From NCBI GenBank assembly GCA_037693485.1, contig CM075353.1, positions 60,940,501-61,004,500 on the forward strand: 64,000 nucleotides of DNA, read 5' to 3'. Source of the stretch: Kitagawia praeruptora (Eukaryota > Streptophyta > Magnoliopsida > Apiales > Apiaceae). The number at the start of each line of letters is the position of its first letter. The stretch's first letter is position 1. This document shows, one piece after another, positions 33,361 to 45,200 of this stretch. The position numbers and the translations under genes are program-made. Under the pieces are notes generated by a model. It made no database searches. It was not told the DNA's origin and saw only the letters and a program-made list of their open reading frames with translations.

Positions 33361-34349
33361 GGGAGCTTCTTGTTTAATGGTTGTTTCCGTGTTCGAGACT
33401 AATCGGTCCTCACAGAGTGCCTACGTATCTCGTATTGAGAATTAATCCAAAACGTAGTTCTAGGTGATGGTGCCCTCGAGGCTATCGAGGGCACCATCAC
33501 CTAGAACTACGTTTTAGGCTTAATTCTCGAATAAGGACGATAGCGTTTGGTCATTATAGAGTTACCAAATACAAGGGTAAATATTTGTTATGCCATAATT
33601 GAGATGAGAAATAAAATGTTATTAAATTGTTATTAAGTTATAAATTTAACCAAATTTACACCTCTTTATTTTGCAGATAAATTTCAGATCTCCAATCTCC
33701 CTTATTCCAGGATTTATATTAACCTTGACTATTCTGATGTTTATTATTTCAAGCAGAAGTATTTTAAAAAAATGAATATTTGATTTACACACGTAGTAAA
33801 TCGTCTTTTGTTTTTTTATATATGATCAAAACTAACACTTGATTGTTTTTTAGGTTGATTAATGAAGGATATAAGGCTCCTCCGTCTCCTCCGTTCTTTG
33901 AGGAATGAACCATTGAGTCTGCAAACATTCAAAAACTTCCTACATCTACGTCTACAAAAGTTTTATCAATCTTTGATATTTTAAGACATGTAATAATTAG
34001 AAGTTTACTTCCAAGTATTTTGTTGATCTTTATTAGTAATGAATAATTAGTAATGGTTGCAATATTATCTCTTTTTAAATTTTTATTCAATAACATTATT
34101 TCTATCCATCAAATGTTTTGTAAGACTCGTGTACGTAGCACGGGCCTGAATGCTAATACGTTGTAAACGCAACTATTACGATGCGTTTACTTGGCATGCT
34201 ATTTTCTTTTAAAACCTTCGCTTTAACTAAATTACGTTCATATACTGTATAAATTACATAGCCTCTTTCGTTAAACATATATTTTAAAATTAATAATAAT
34301 TTGTTCTAAAAAAAATTGTCAGCCCGTGCACGCAAACACGGGCAAAAAA
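33361..34349. other. Spacer, one perfect hairpin, no gene recognised
   Basis: AT-rich. It contains the 31-bp-arm hairpin at 33449-33515 and, at 34130-34150 and 34318-34345, GTGxACGxAxxCACGGGC-type sequences that recall Helitron or MITE ends. Possible further RPA-like exons near 33675-33770 could not be confirmed. Confidence 0.5.
33449..33515. repeat. Perfect 31-bp inverted repeat, 5-nt loop
   Basis: The left arm 33449-33479 begins AAAACGTAGTTCTAGG and the right arm 33485-33515 is its exact complement; the loop is GGCTA. Beyond the core the arms continue imperfectly (GAGAATTAAT against ATTAAGCC...ATTCTCG reversed). Confidence 0.92.
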
Positions 34350-36170
34350 GACTAAACCAAACCAAACAAACCCAGTATATCCCGCTCGGAGCAGGGTCTG
34401 GGGAGGGTGAGATGTACGCAGACCATACCTCTACTTTTTACGATAAAGAGGCTGTTTCCGTGAAGACCCCCGGCTTAGTGCTCAACAAAAATAGTGTGTG
34501 TTCCATACAAAGATGATTACGAATGGGAAAGTATTCAGCCGAACCTGGGCCCATGGGTTGGATCTCATGGGACTTACCTCAGCGGGCATTGGAAACTCAT
34601 CTCCAGATAAAGGTCGGCTCCGCGCAACACTCCTGCCAAAAACTCCTCTCCTGCCAAACACTAAACCACAAGCATCAAACAATCAAATATTAAAAGCTAA
34701 AAGAGACAACCCAACTCTAACACAAAGCTAAACGGGACAACCCAACTCTCAGACTCTCAACAACAGAACCACTCCCTAGAAGTGAATCCACAACTCTGAT
34801 ACGACGCCTCCAAGTGGACCTGTCAGCTGTCATGGACTCGTTAAGGTTTAAGTCCTTCAAATCTAACCTTATTTGCTCCTCCCAAGTTCTCCTTGGTCTA
34901 CCTCTCCTTCTCACCCCTACGACCGAAATACTCTCTACCCTCCTCACTGGAGCCGTAGCCTGCCTCCTGCGGATGTGACCGAACCATCTCAATCTCCCTT
35001 CCCTAACTTTCTCAACAATAGGCGCAACTTCTAACTCATTCCGGAAAACAGCATTCGATATTCTATCCAGCATAGTGCGCCCACACGACCAACACAACAT
35101 TCTCATTTCAGCCGCTTCCAATTTGCTCTCTAGTGCCTTCTTCCCCGCCCAACATTCGGAACCATACAACATCACAGGTCTGATTGCTGCTCTATAGAAT
35201 TTACCCTTCAATTTTAAAGGGATTTTCCTGTCGCACAGCACTCCTGACGCTGCTCTCCATCTAAGCCACCCAGCCTTGATACGATGAGTTACGTCACCCT
35301 CCGCCTCTCCTTCCTTCTGAATGATAGAACCCAAATACTTGAACTTGTCCGTGCGAGGAACAATCTGATCTCCAATCATAACCTCAACCCCTTCCTCGAT
35401 GGGCTCACCACTGAAGTTACACCAGAGATACTCGGTCTTAGACCGGCTCACACGCAGGCCTTGGGATTCCAAATTAGATCTCCATAATTCTAACTTTGCA
35501 TTCACCTCCTCCCTCGACTCTGCCACTAACACAATGTCATCAGCAAAAAGCATGCACCACGGGACGTCATCTTGGATCCCCCGCGAAATGACATCTAGTA
35601 TTATGGCGAAAATGAGAGGGCTTAGGGCCGACCCCTGGTGCAACCCTATCCCAACCGGGAAATAGTGGGTATCACCAACTGGTGTCCTAACGCAAGTCGA
35701 AGCTTGAGAGTACATGTCTTGGATCGCCCTAACGTACAATGCAGACACCCTCCTCTCTTCTAGGCTCCTCCAAATAACATCTCGAGGGATGCTATCGTAC
35801 GCTTTCTCAAGGTCAATGAACACCATATGCAGGTCCTTACGCCTTTCTTTAAACTTCTCCATAAGGCGACGGACGAGATGAATAGCCTCGGTCGTCGATC
35901 TTCCAGGCATGAAACCAAATTGGTTCTCTGAGATCTCTACCATTCTTCTCACTCTGCCTTCAACCACTCTCTCCCAAAGTTTCATAGTATGACTGAGTAG
36001 TTTAATACCCCGATAGCTACTACAACTCTGAGCATCACCTTTGTTCTTGAAAAAAGGCACCACAATACTGCGCCTCCACTCCTCCGGCATGTTAGCATCT
36101 CTAGGAGAATGTTGAACAAATCTGCTAGCCATTGAACACCTACCTCCCCCAGACAAATCCACACTAGTAA
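34350..36170 (-). mobile_element. RTE-type LINE, 5'-truncated
   Basis: On the minus strand an RTE reverse transcriptase is followed by the characteristic plant RTE 3' region (GGGGGTCTTCACGGAAACAG, AGAGGTATGGTCTGCGTAC, GAGCGGGATATACTGGG) and a TTTG-rich tail at 34351-34374. The endonuclease domain is missing at the 5' side. No convincing target duplication was found. Confidence 0.88.
34717..36162 (-). pseudogene. RTE reverse transcriptase, 5'-truncated
   Basis: The frame encodes non-LTR RT blocks in order: PEEWRRSIVVPFFKNKGD, SYRGIKLL, NQFGFMPGRSTTEAI, MVFIDLEKAYDSIPRD, G..QGSALSPLIFAIILD and the catalytic CMLFADDIVLVA, then the RTE C-terminal region ending EGRLRWFGHIRRR and RRRGRPRRTWEEQ. 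About 460 codons are open. Upstream coding (WLADLFNILLEML) lies in another frame from about 36105 to 36160, so a frameshift precedes the visible RT, and the endonuclease is absent. RTE elements insert by target-primed reverse transcription and could in principle supply RT to other retroposons, but its 3' end does not resemble that of the RT-less family in this window. Confidence 0.88.
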
Positions 36171-36190
36171 ACTAATTAAATTTTACAATG

Positions 36191-36560
36191 ATTAAAGGGG
36201 AACGGTCTGTGGCAAATGGTTGCCACAGACCCTTTAACCAACATACTGTTTCAGAGCATCCAACGGCTCTGATTTAAAAAAAAAAAATCGCATCGTACCG
36301 CATAAACTTTCTGCGGTACGGGCAAATTACCAAAATATCCTTACTGTTCACGTACCGCAGAAACTTTTTGCGGTATGGTGAACAGTAGATTTTTTATGTG
36401 AAAACAGGGGGGCATTTTGGTAATTACTTCGTACCGCAGAAAGTTTATGCGGTACGGTGTTATTTTTTTTTTAAATCACAGCCGTTGGATGATCGATTCA
36501 ACGGCATAGAAACCGTTTGTTAAATAAGACGTTCCTGGCATGCGTTTGCCGGGAGCGATT
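36191..36560. mobile_element. Long-hairpin MITE upstream of the cyclin gene
   Basis: The whole segment is an imperfect inverted repeat. Both arms carry, in mirror order, CATCCAACGGCT.TGATTT, an A-run, CGTACCGCATAAACTTT.TGCGG and AAATTACCAAAAT. Inside it are three short palindromes of the form GTACCGCA..AAACTTT..TGCGGTA(C/T) at about 36294, 36353 and 36430. A separate small hairpin GTCTGTGGCAA-ATGG-TTGCCACAGAC sits at the left end (about 36210). It contains no ORF. The exact ends and target duplication are not clear. Confidence 0.75.
36259..36269 (+). promoter_or_regulatory. MSA-like MYB3R site (candidate)
   Basis: TCCAACGGCTC matches the MSA consensus YCYAACGGYYA at 10 of 11 positions. It lies about 510 bp upstream of the first ATG of a mitotic cyclin. 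A mirror copy, TCCAACGGCTG on the minus strand, is at 36479-36489. Both sit in the MITE arms. A weaker core (ACCAACGGCAG) is at 36672-36682, nearer the start. MSA elements drive G2/M transcription of plant B cyclins; binding here is inference. Confidence 0.4.
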
Positions 36561-36776
36561 GCCATGATTAAAACCCTGAACAAGGCTCTTTTCAAAAAGA
36601 CAGAAAGAAAAAGAAAAACCTGAACAAGGCGGGGTGTTGTTTTTTAAACTCCTCAGAGTGGCCTAACCATTACCAACGGCAGGATTCACAACACAATTTC
36701 ACATATACAATAGCTTCCTATCCATTTTCATTTCTCGTCCTCTACCCTCGCTCAAGATCGTGAACAACATTCGCCA

Positions 36777-36810
36777 ATGGTTTCTTTCAAGGTAATTTAC
36801 TCTCTCTCCC

Positions 36811-36862
<52 letters not shown>

Positions 36863-36995
36863 CCCCCCCCTCTCTTCCAGTCCGCGATTTGATAATTGTT
36901 TAATTGATAGGGAACTTAAGTATCGTTTTGCCGACAACTAATCGAAACCAGAGTTCTTCACAAGTAGATTTGAACACACAATGGTAGCTGTTAAG
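36777..36995 (+). other. Cyclin gene 5' region: two short start exons and a CT microsatellite
   Basis: Exon a ends ATGGTTTCTTTCAAG at 36791; exon b (36911-36995) ends ATGGTAGCTGTTAAG. Each has a GT donor directly after AAG. Each could splice in phase 0 to the exon at 37089. If a and b are spliced together, the first ATG makes a 7-codon uORF (stop in exon b) and translation would begin in exon b. Between them 36797-36870 is a (CT)n tract followed by a C run. Confidence 0.6.
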
Positions 36996-39146
36996 GTATG
37001 CACAAACCCTAATTTCAATTAACCACCTAGGTTATCTAATTTAGGGTTTATTCATACTTGATATTCATCCCTTTGTTTATTTTTTTAGGGTAAGCTGATT
37101 GCGAGTCGAGTAATGGAAGGCGTTACTAATAGCAAGAGTGGTAATTGTTAATTATATGTGTTTTATTTTTTTGTGTTCTTTGCATTGCAATACTTTGTTT
37201 CTTTTTTCTTGATGTTTTTATTTGGGGGTTTTTAATTTGAGATACAGTTGGATTTGGAAAGTTCAAGATTTATGCAGAAAACGATAAAGTCAAACCTCGC
37301 CCCAGCGATTCTGTTGATGATGAAATAAAGTAAGTTTGTTTCGTATGTTCTTACTTCTTACACTGATTTTTTTATGTTTCTTATCACTGGTATTAGATGA
37401 ATTTATTCTCTTCTTTTTCGGTTGTTACTTATATTTGCACTGTGTGTGTGTTCTTACGGTACTTTGAGAAATCCACCATCTAATATTAGTAAAAAAACAA
37501 GGGTTATTGACTCATATGGCTCGATTTTTTAGTAGGAAAGAATTATGGATGGACAGAGAATGCATAGTGTAATGTGTTGTGTTTTCCTCATTCTGAGCTT
37601 GTCATACAGTAGTTGTCATATCAACATTTATTGATTTCTATTTAATATTCCACGCAGAAGGAAAGTTTTACCTGTTAACAATGGGTGTCAGGCCACTGCA
37701 ACCAATTCCAAGGTTATTGCACCTACATTTCTTTCCTGTTGTATTTTCCCACTTCCTGAAGTGTTAATTATGGAAGTGATGAAATTTTTTTTTTTTTTTT
37801 GCTAAGTAAAAAAAAAAAAAAAAAAAAAATTTCATCACTTCCATAATTAACACTTCAGGAAGTGGGAAAAAATATTGTATATATTTTTCTTTATAATAAA
37901 GGTTAAATAAGTAAATTCACGAAGTGATGAAATTTGGTACATACTTTTATTGATGATTTTCTTTCATTGTTCGATTGTATTGAAGATAAGGGGAGGTCTC
38001 AAGAACATAGAGAACACTAGATTAAAGAATGATAAATCTGGTAAGTTAGACCTGGATTCTCTTTGAGATTCTAATGCAGGACTAATTTTTTGACACACAC
38101 GCCTACTTTGTCCCCAGTGATGAGAAACACTGGAAGAAAAGTTCTAGCTGATATCAGCAATGTTAAGGGTGATGCCTTAAAGAATGCATTACACGGCGGT
38201 GCTAAACCACTGTGAGTGATTTTCTTTATATTACTTTAAATTCATTATTCATTTGTATGATCTTTGGATCTTTTTAAGGCCCTGAAATGCAGAATGATAC
38301 CCTGGAAGACTGAGTTATTTTTATTGTTGTGTCTTCTGCAATATTGAGCATTCACCACCTTTCCGCTTTTTGGAGCCATACGAACCTTCAGTTTTCCTTC
38401 TTACAAGATTTAGAGTGCCTGGATCCTTATAAAATTTTATGCTGTCATTTAGATAGATGAGTTCATCTCATTGTGGCTTGAAAAGTGAACTCTTGCAAGT
38501 TGCCTATGCTTACATATCTTTTTCCCTTGAATGTAGTTTTTTTTTAAAGTTACCTCTATTTTATGATGCAGGACAACTAAAGCCAAAAGCATTATGTATT
38601 TGCAAAGGTACAATTGTTTTTACTTTTAAATCTTCTTGCTCTTCCGGATCATATTTTCAGATGTTACTACCATTGAATGGAATACTCCCTCGTGTCATTG
38701 TATATGTAACAAATTTGTTTTTAACATTAAGACTAGTCGAAAGCACAACAGATTTATTTGTAAATATTTTGAGAAGATAGAATTATTTAAACCTGGTTCA
38801 TGCCAGGGAAAGGTATCCAAAATCCAAATTTATCTCGGTTAAAATTTGATAGAGGAAGTAACTGATGTAAGATATGTTTGAATGCAGGATGAGGAACAAC
38901 TATGTTTCTGTATACCATTTTGTTTATTATTGCAGAACAGATTGAATTACTTTTTAAAGCATTTAGCACAAATCATTTAGCACTATGTTTCTGTATAATA
39001 TTATGGAATAAATTATGATCTATTATTCGTGTATATCTATGCTTTACTATAATGTTTTTTCCTCTTCTACATTTTTTTTAGGTATTCAACGGGTAAAGGT
39101 CTTAGAACTGCAACTTCTTCAATGAGAAAACCATTAACGGTAGGCT

Positions 39147-39202
<56 letters not shown>

Positions 39203-42200
39203 TTTTGTTTCCTAGGTACCTGTCTTATTCATGATTAAATAATGTATCCTGAAAATACTATCCTCTTTTGTATGCAGTCTGTTTTTCAACTTAAGTTTTT
39301 ATCTATTCATGATTAAATATTGTATTCTGAAAATACCGTTCTCTTTTGTATGCAGTCTGTTTTTCAACTTAATGTGATAATAATTTGTAACAATGCAATG
39401 CAATAATATATGGTATATGAAATGTGGTGGTTGTACGTTTTTTTTGTTAATAGAGAGAGCAGTTTAGTAATCATTTGGCTACTAGAAAAGAAAACATTGC
39501 CACTTTAAGTCACCAGGACCATCCTGTCATAAGTTTAATTCCTCTCCTAGCCCAAGTTGAGGCTTCTCTAGAGACTTGCAATGTGACGTGGTCTTTGAAG
39601 TGCAGTGCAAATCACTTATATGTCTATTAGACTAACATAATACAAAGCAAGATAAATCAAATTAAATTTTTATATTAAAACGAAAGAAATCAATTGAGAG
39701 AAATATAATTCCAGTTGATTACATTGTAAGCTGACTTCACATTCTCTTTTTCTCTTCTTTTATTTAAAAAAATTACAATCTATCTGAAGAAGTTTCCACT
39801 ATCTTGTTTCGTTTGACAATTAGCCAAAGTCATACTTTTACCAGTCGGTTGCTACTGTTAAATATTTGGATAGAATGAGTAAATTACATATTTTATTAAT
39901 TTTCATTCTCTAGCCTGCTCCTTTTCCATGTACATAGCACACTCTTAACAAGAATGGAGTACGCAATTGTTTTCTTTTTCTTCTTGTGTTTTATATTTCA
40001 GAAATTAGTTACCTGATGTCTATAGTTATTTTAGATTAATACATAGATAGTTTGATGTTAGCATCAGAACTTTTATAGAAGCAATTTCTCATTTTTTTTG
40101 ACAAAGCTTAACCAATTTTCTTGTTAATCAAGTGCAAAGCCAAGAACTTGTATCAAGGAAAGAAAAATGTATCCCTGGCATTCCCTTCATGTGTTAAATC
40201 TTAAATTACATGCTGTGGATGTTGTATTCTTGGAAAAATGTAACATACTACTTCTAGTGACGTTTAGGTCAAACTTTACTATTTCTCAAATGTTAAGCAA
40301 TTATATATGTTACTTTGTGAAGAAGTGGCAATACGTTGACATCAGAACTTAATGGTGGACGATATTTCAATATGATACTTGTACTTAAAGTAACCCACTT
40401 CACAAATAAACTTTATCTTGGATGGAGGATAAGAGACATGAACTAGTGGACTCATTATGTTAGAAAAGATGAAAAGGAAGCATGAAGTATAACTAAGATA
40501 AAGTAGATTTGGGACGAGACTACATGTGCATGATTTTAGCTAATAAAGCCCATCGACTTTCCCCAAACCAATTTTGTACTTGTCAATCACTAGTTGCTGC
40601 TTTTGTTGTTTTGGTGTAGGGGAACTCAAGAGTGAGCCTGAGTCAAGTCAACTCAAGAGTGAGCCTGAGTCAAGTCAGCGGGAACGTTCATACTGGTCAG
40701 AGAGGTAGAACTTAGCTGCTAAGATTACTTTCATTTTTACGTCTGAAATTTTTTATATCTGTAGTCCATGTTTACAGATACAAGGGATAGAAATGATTTG
40801 AAGGTGTCCTCTGGTGACCTACGGACCAACTCCCAGGGTCGTAAATCTTTTAACAATGTAGGCAGGTATTTGTTGGCTCTACCTTCTTAATTATTATAAA
40901 CTTATCTTCCTTTGTCTGGCCATGGTTTTATCACTTCATAAGTTCTTGAATGTGAGGAAGGTTTTGTATCCCTTTTAGTTACATATTGCTTAATTGGATG
41001 GAAATGTAACAGAATTCGTAATTGTTTTGTCAGGGCATCTCTAATTCCTCGGCCACCAACAAGGTTTTTCTTGTTGAAGACTTGTTCATTATTTTGGGTG
41101 TTTTATTAACATGAATCAACACCATTAATATATTATTTTTATTCCATCGCGAAGGAATTCTTTGCCTGTGCTGAAGCGAGTGAACAAAGTCGATTCAAGT
41201 GAATCTAATAAGGTTAGAATTATCCAGTTATTCTCTTTTGCTTTATTAATATTCATGCTTTGGTAGAAAATCGTACAAAGCTTATGAGGCAACCTTTTCC
41301 TTTCAGTTTCTGAAAAATTATTTCTTGTAGGGAAATGCTGAATATACGGGAAAGATTATAGAGAAGTGTGGTTTTTCTGGTGAGAAGTTATACTGCTAAC
41401 CTTAGTATGATTTCACAGAAGCAACTGTATACTGCTATGGCAATATGTGTTGCTTACTGCTATTGATTTCATTCTCCAGTTAAGCTCAAAGTGGGTAGGA
41501 AGACCTTACCCTCTGGAAGCAGTAGTGGAAGTCATCTTACGACAAATCATGCTAGGTATGGCCTTGTAAAGACCTGAGGACCAAGAGTAAAGAACCTTAT
41601 TTATTGCTTATGTGTCAACTTCAAAATTTTTTTTAAGCGATATAAAAGAGTTCTTGAATAAAATGTTATACATATGCATCAAGGTTTACGTTCTTCACAC
41701 TCTTTTTTTGTTGTTATCTTTGAAGAGTTTGTTTAACAATTTTGTGTTAGGTTGCTGCCTTAAACCTCATCTTATGCCCCTTGAACTAGATTACCTTTTA
41801 TATATTTTGGATCGTCGAGTCTTACATATTTTGGTTTCTTTCTTTACTCATTTTAACATAAATTTTTGTTACATTCTGTACCGGTTATAATTTATAAAAT
41901 CCAAAGGTGCATACATGTGATGTTTTCTAGGGGATTCAGTGGTCAACTTAAGGTGGATTCAAGGGATTTCTCCAGAAAATTGGTGAAGGTACGATAACAT
42001 ACTGCTCCGATCTTTTATGAACTAGTTTCACTGAACTTCTTATGTTACACTGCAATTTTTACCTGTTAATTCACTTGAGATATTGTGTGGGGGTAAACTC
42101 TATTGGTAAACCAAAATGTGATAGGTGCAATGAGAGTCATGATCTGGTGGAGCATGCAACTAACACTGGTCTGCAGATACTAAACAATGCTTTTAAAGTC

Positions 42201-45200
42201 AAGCATCTGTTCATCCTATCAAAAACACAAATACAAAAATTTTGTATTTACAATGCAAAGGACATGTGACTATTGAGTTTAAACTTGCTACAAGCATTAA
42301 ATTTTAGAGAATTGTTGTAGTTTTGCATTTCATCTTTGAGTTCGTGTTTGCAGAAAGCAGAAGAAAATGGCTAATACATCCCTAGTAATATTTTAAAGCA
42401 ATTAGGATTGTCTTTAAGACTTTTTGTGTAAAATACTGTTTTAATCATCCCGCACTTCAGTTGGTATTGAGTTTAAACTTGCTACAAGCAGTAAATTTTA
42501 GAGAATTGTTGTAGTTTTGCATTTCATCTTTGAGTTGGTGTTTGCAGAAAGCAGAAGGAAATGGCTAATACATCCCTAGTAATATTTTAAAGCAATTAGG
42601 ATTGTCTTTAAGACTTTTTGTGTAAAATACTGTTTTAATCATCCTGCACTTCAGTTGGTCCAGTAAGTATGTTAAATTAATAATCTCCTGCTTCATCAGT
42701 ACCACTATTTAGCCCCTCACACTCTTCAATTGATATTGCAGTCAACAGCAGAACCGAAGGTCGTAGATTCAGATTCTAAAAAGAAATTGGAAAAAATTGG
42801 CTCTGCAACATTGTCTAAGAGAGATGATAAAGTGCTCACGTCTTCATTATCAAAGCAAAAACCACGCTTAGTTGTCCCCAGCAAACAACCTGCTCAAGAT
42901 GAGCTTGCTTCTGATTGCAACAGCAACATAGTTCAAAGTGCATCAGACGACATTGCCAGGAAAAAGTCTGGTCGTAGGAGATCTTATACATCGTTATTGA
43001 TGGCAACATCAAAGGTATCTGCATATAATTTATTTATGCTTTCTGAACATCGTTTCTCTGTACATATTTAATAGTTAACCTGATCCTGCAGTTGTTAAAA
43101 GAACAAGTTAAGATTACAGAGCAGGATTCTTTGCCAAATATTGATCAGAATTGCAATCACCTTGATGTTGCTGAATATGTTGATGAAATCTACCAGTATT
43201 ATTGGGTTATGGAGGTAATAATAACCTTTCATCGTCTCTCCTTTCTCCTTTGTGATTGTGCACTTTATCCTTAGGTATATACTTATCTTAATGGAATTCA
43301 CAACCTTCGCATGTAATGTGTGTGTGCCGTTTATAGTCTGATATTATATGCATATATAATGCTACAGTAGAGCTAAAGACTACTATAAATCATGCATCAA
43401 GTATGATTACATGGCAAAGCAAAATTGTCTACAAATGAGTTTAATTTTTAATCCGTCGAAGCGAGGCTCACATTTTATTGTCCACCTCAAATGGATTTAT
43501 CAACCTTACGTGTGCTTTTATCAAATGTATGTAGCATTTTGGTTAATTCTACCAAGGATATAATTGTGAAGACAAGAGACTGCTTTCTGGTTGCCGAATT
43601 AATAGACTTCAGGAAAGACATATCAATTATTATTGTTTCTCAATAATAAGAAAAAAAAAACCTTCAATGGTGAAGGTATTATTAAAAATAGGGATGAGGT
43701 ACTTGATTCTCTCAGTAGTTTGCGGAAGTTGGAAGGAGGGGGGGGGGGGGCTTTATGCAGTTGTGTATGTTTTCAAAAAGGTTTTATCGTGACTGCTTTG
43801 TGACAGAGATGCCAGGATAGTTTAAAGTTCTTTTTCAAAATACATTTTTGGCAGTGTTGACACATTGATATACTTAGAAAGCATGCCGATCCTAATTCCT
43901 ACTTATCCAAGTGTCCGTTTGGATCATGGGATCCCAATTCGGTTAACGGGAATGGGAATGATTTTTTAATACAAAAATGTATTAGAACCTTATTCCCATT
44001 CCCGTTAACCGGGTTGAAATCCCATGATCTGGGTTGGATTTTTCAGTCAAGTGAATATCACGTCCCAACAGTCCTTTTCTGTGAAAGCATAGTAATAAGC
44101 TTGAGTTTTCTGTTATCACTCTGTCGCATTTCAAGGAAATAGTAAACTTTGCAGAATGTTAAAACTACTGGATGACAAAGCATGCATCTTCATAAGTCTT
44201 ACATATTCTAATCTTCTCTCTAATTGTCAAGAATCCATAGCAGTACCCATAATTGAATTTAATGTTTACCCAGAGATTTTTTTTTTTTTGCATGTACTAT
44301 CTTGACAGTTATTATTGAACCATAGAACTTGGAGAGAACAGGCATGCCGCATGCTAGTCATGCACTTCAGCTTCTTAGCGATGATAACTTATTTTTCACT
44401 TGCAGGCACATCATCAACCAGTACAAAATTACATGGAAATGCAGAAAGAGATTACACCTCATATGAGGGGGATATTGGTCAATTGGCTTATTGAAGTAAT
44501 TAATTTTCTTCTTTTTCAAATGCATTTCCACATGCCTGATTATTATATGTATGACCTGGATTTCTCAACATATATTTAGTTCTTACTAGACATCTCGAGT
44601 TAAATATTTGTTTCCTTTCATATAGGTACATCAAAAATTTGATTTAATGCAAGAAACCCTTTATCTAATGGTCACACTGTTAGACAAATATCTATCCCTG
44701 GTTAGCATTAAGAAGAATGAAATGCAGCTAGTTGGTCTTACTTCACTGTTGCTAGCATCAAAATATGAGGACTTTTGGCATCCGAAGGTAGGTATTGATG
44801 GCACTTGATCACACAGAACACTGTAAATCTGAAACCACTCTTTTATGTGTTTCTTATATGAGTGGGGAGTTGGCCATTTTTTATCATCTTAACATTCTTT
44901 TCTTTCCAGGTTGTAGATCTAATTAGCATCTCAGGAGAGTCATATACGAGGGATCAAATGCTTAGAATGGTAAAGCAGCACTTCATTTTCTATTTTTCAT
45001 GTTACAGGCACTGTGTTTCCAAACATAAAAAGCAGTAATTGTGAATAACCATGTTTGGCTCTCTAAATACAAATGATACATTGATTTTAGTTCTTTAACG
45101 ATTATGATTTCTACTAGCATATCTTACTTGCCAAAGGTCCTAGATAATTAATCAACTTTGAGTTGGTGAGACTGCAATATTTGGTTTTCATGTCAGCCTT

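Noticed and set aside
38457..38842. ORFs of 107 and 68 codons within a cyclin intron
   Set aside because: They lie between splice sites that keep the cyclin frame and partly overlap an intronic Stowaway-like MITE.
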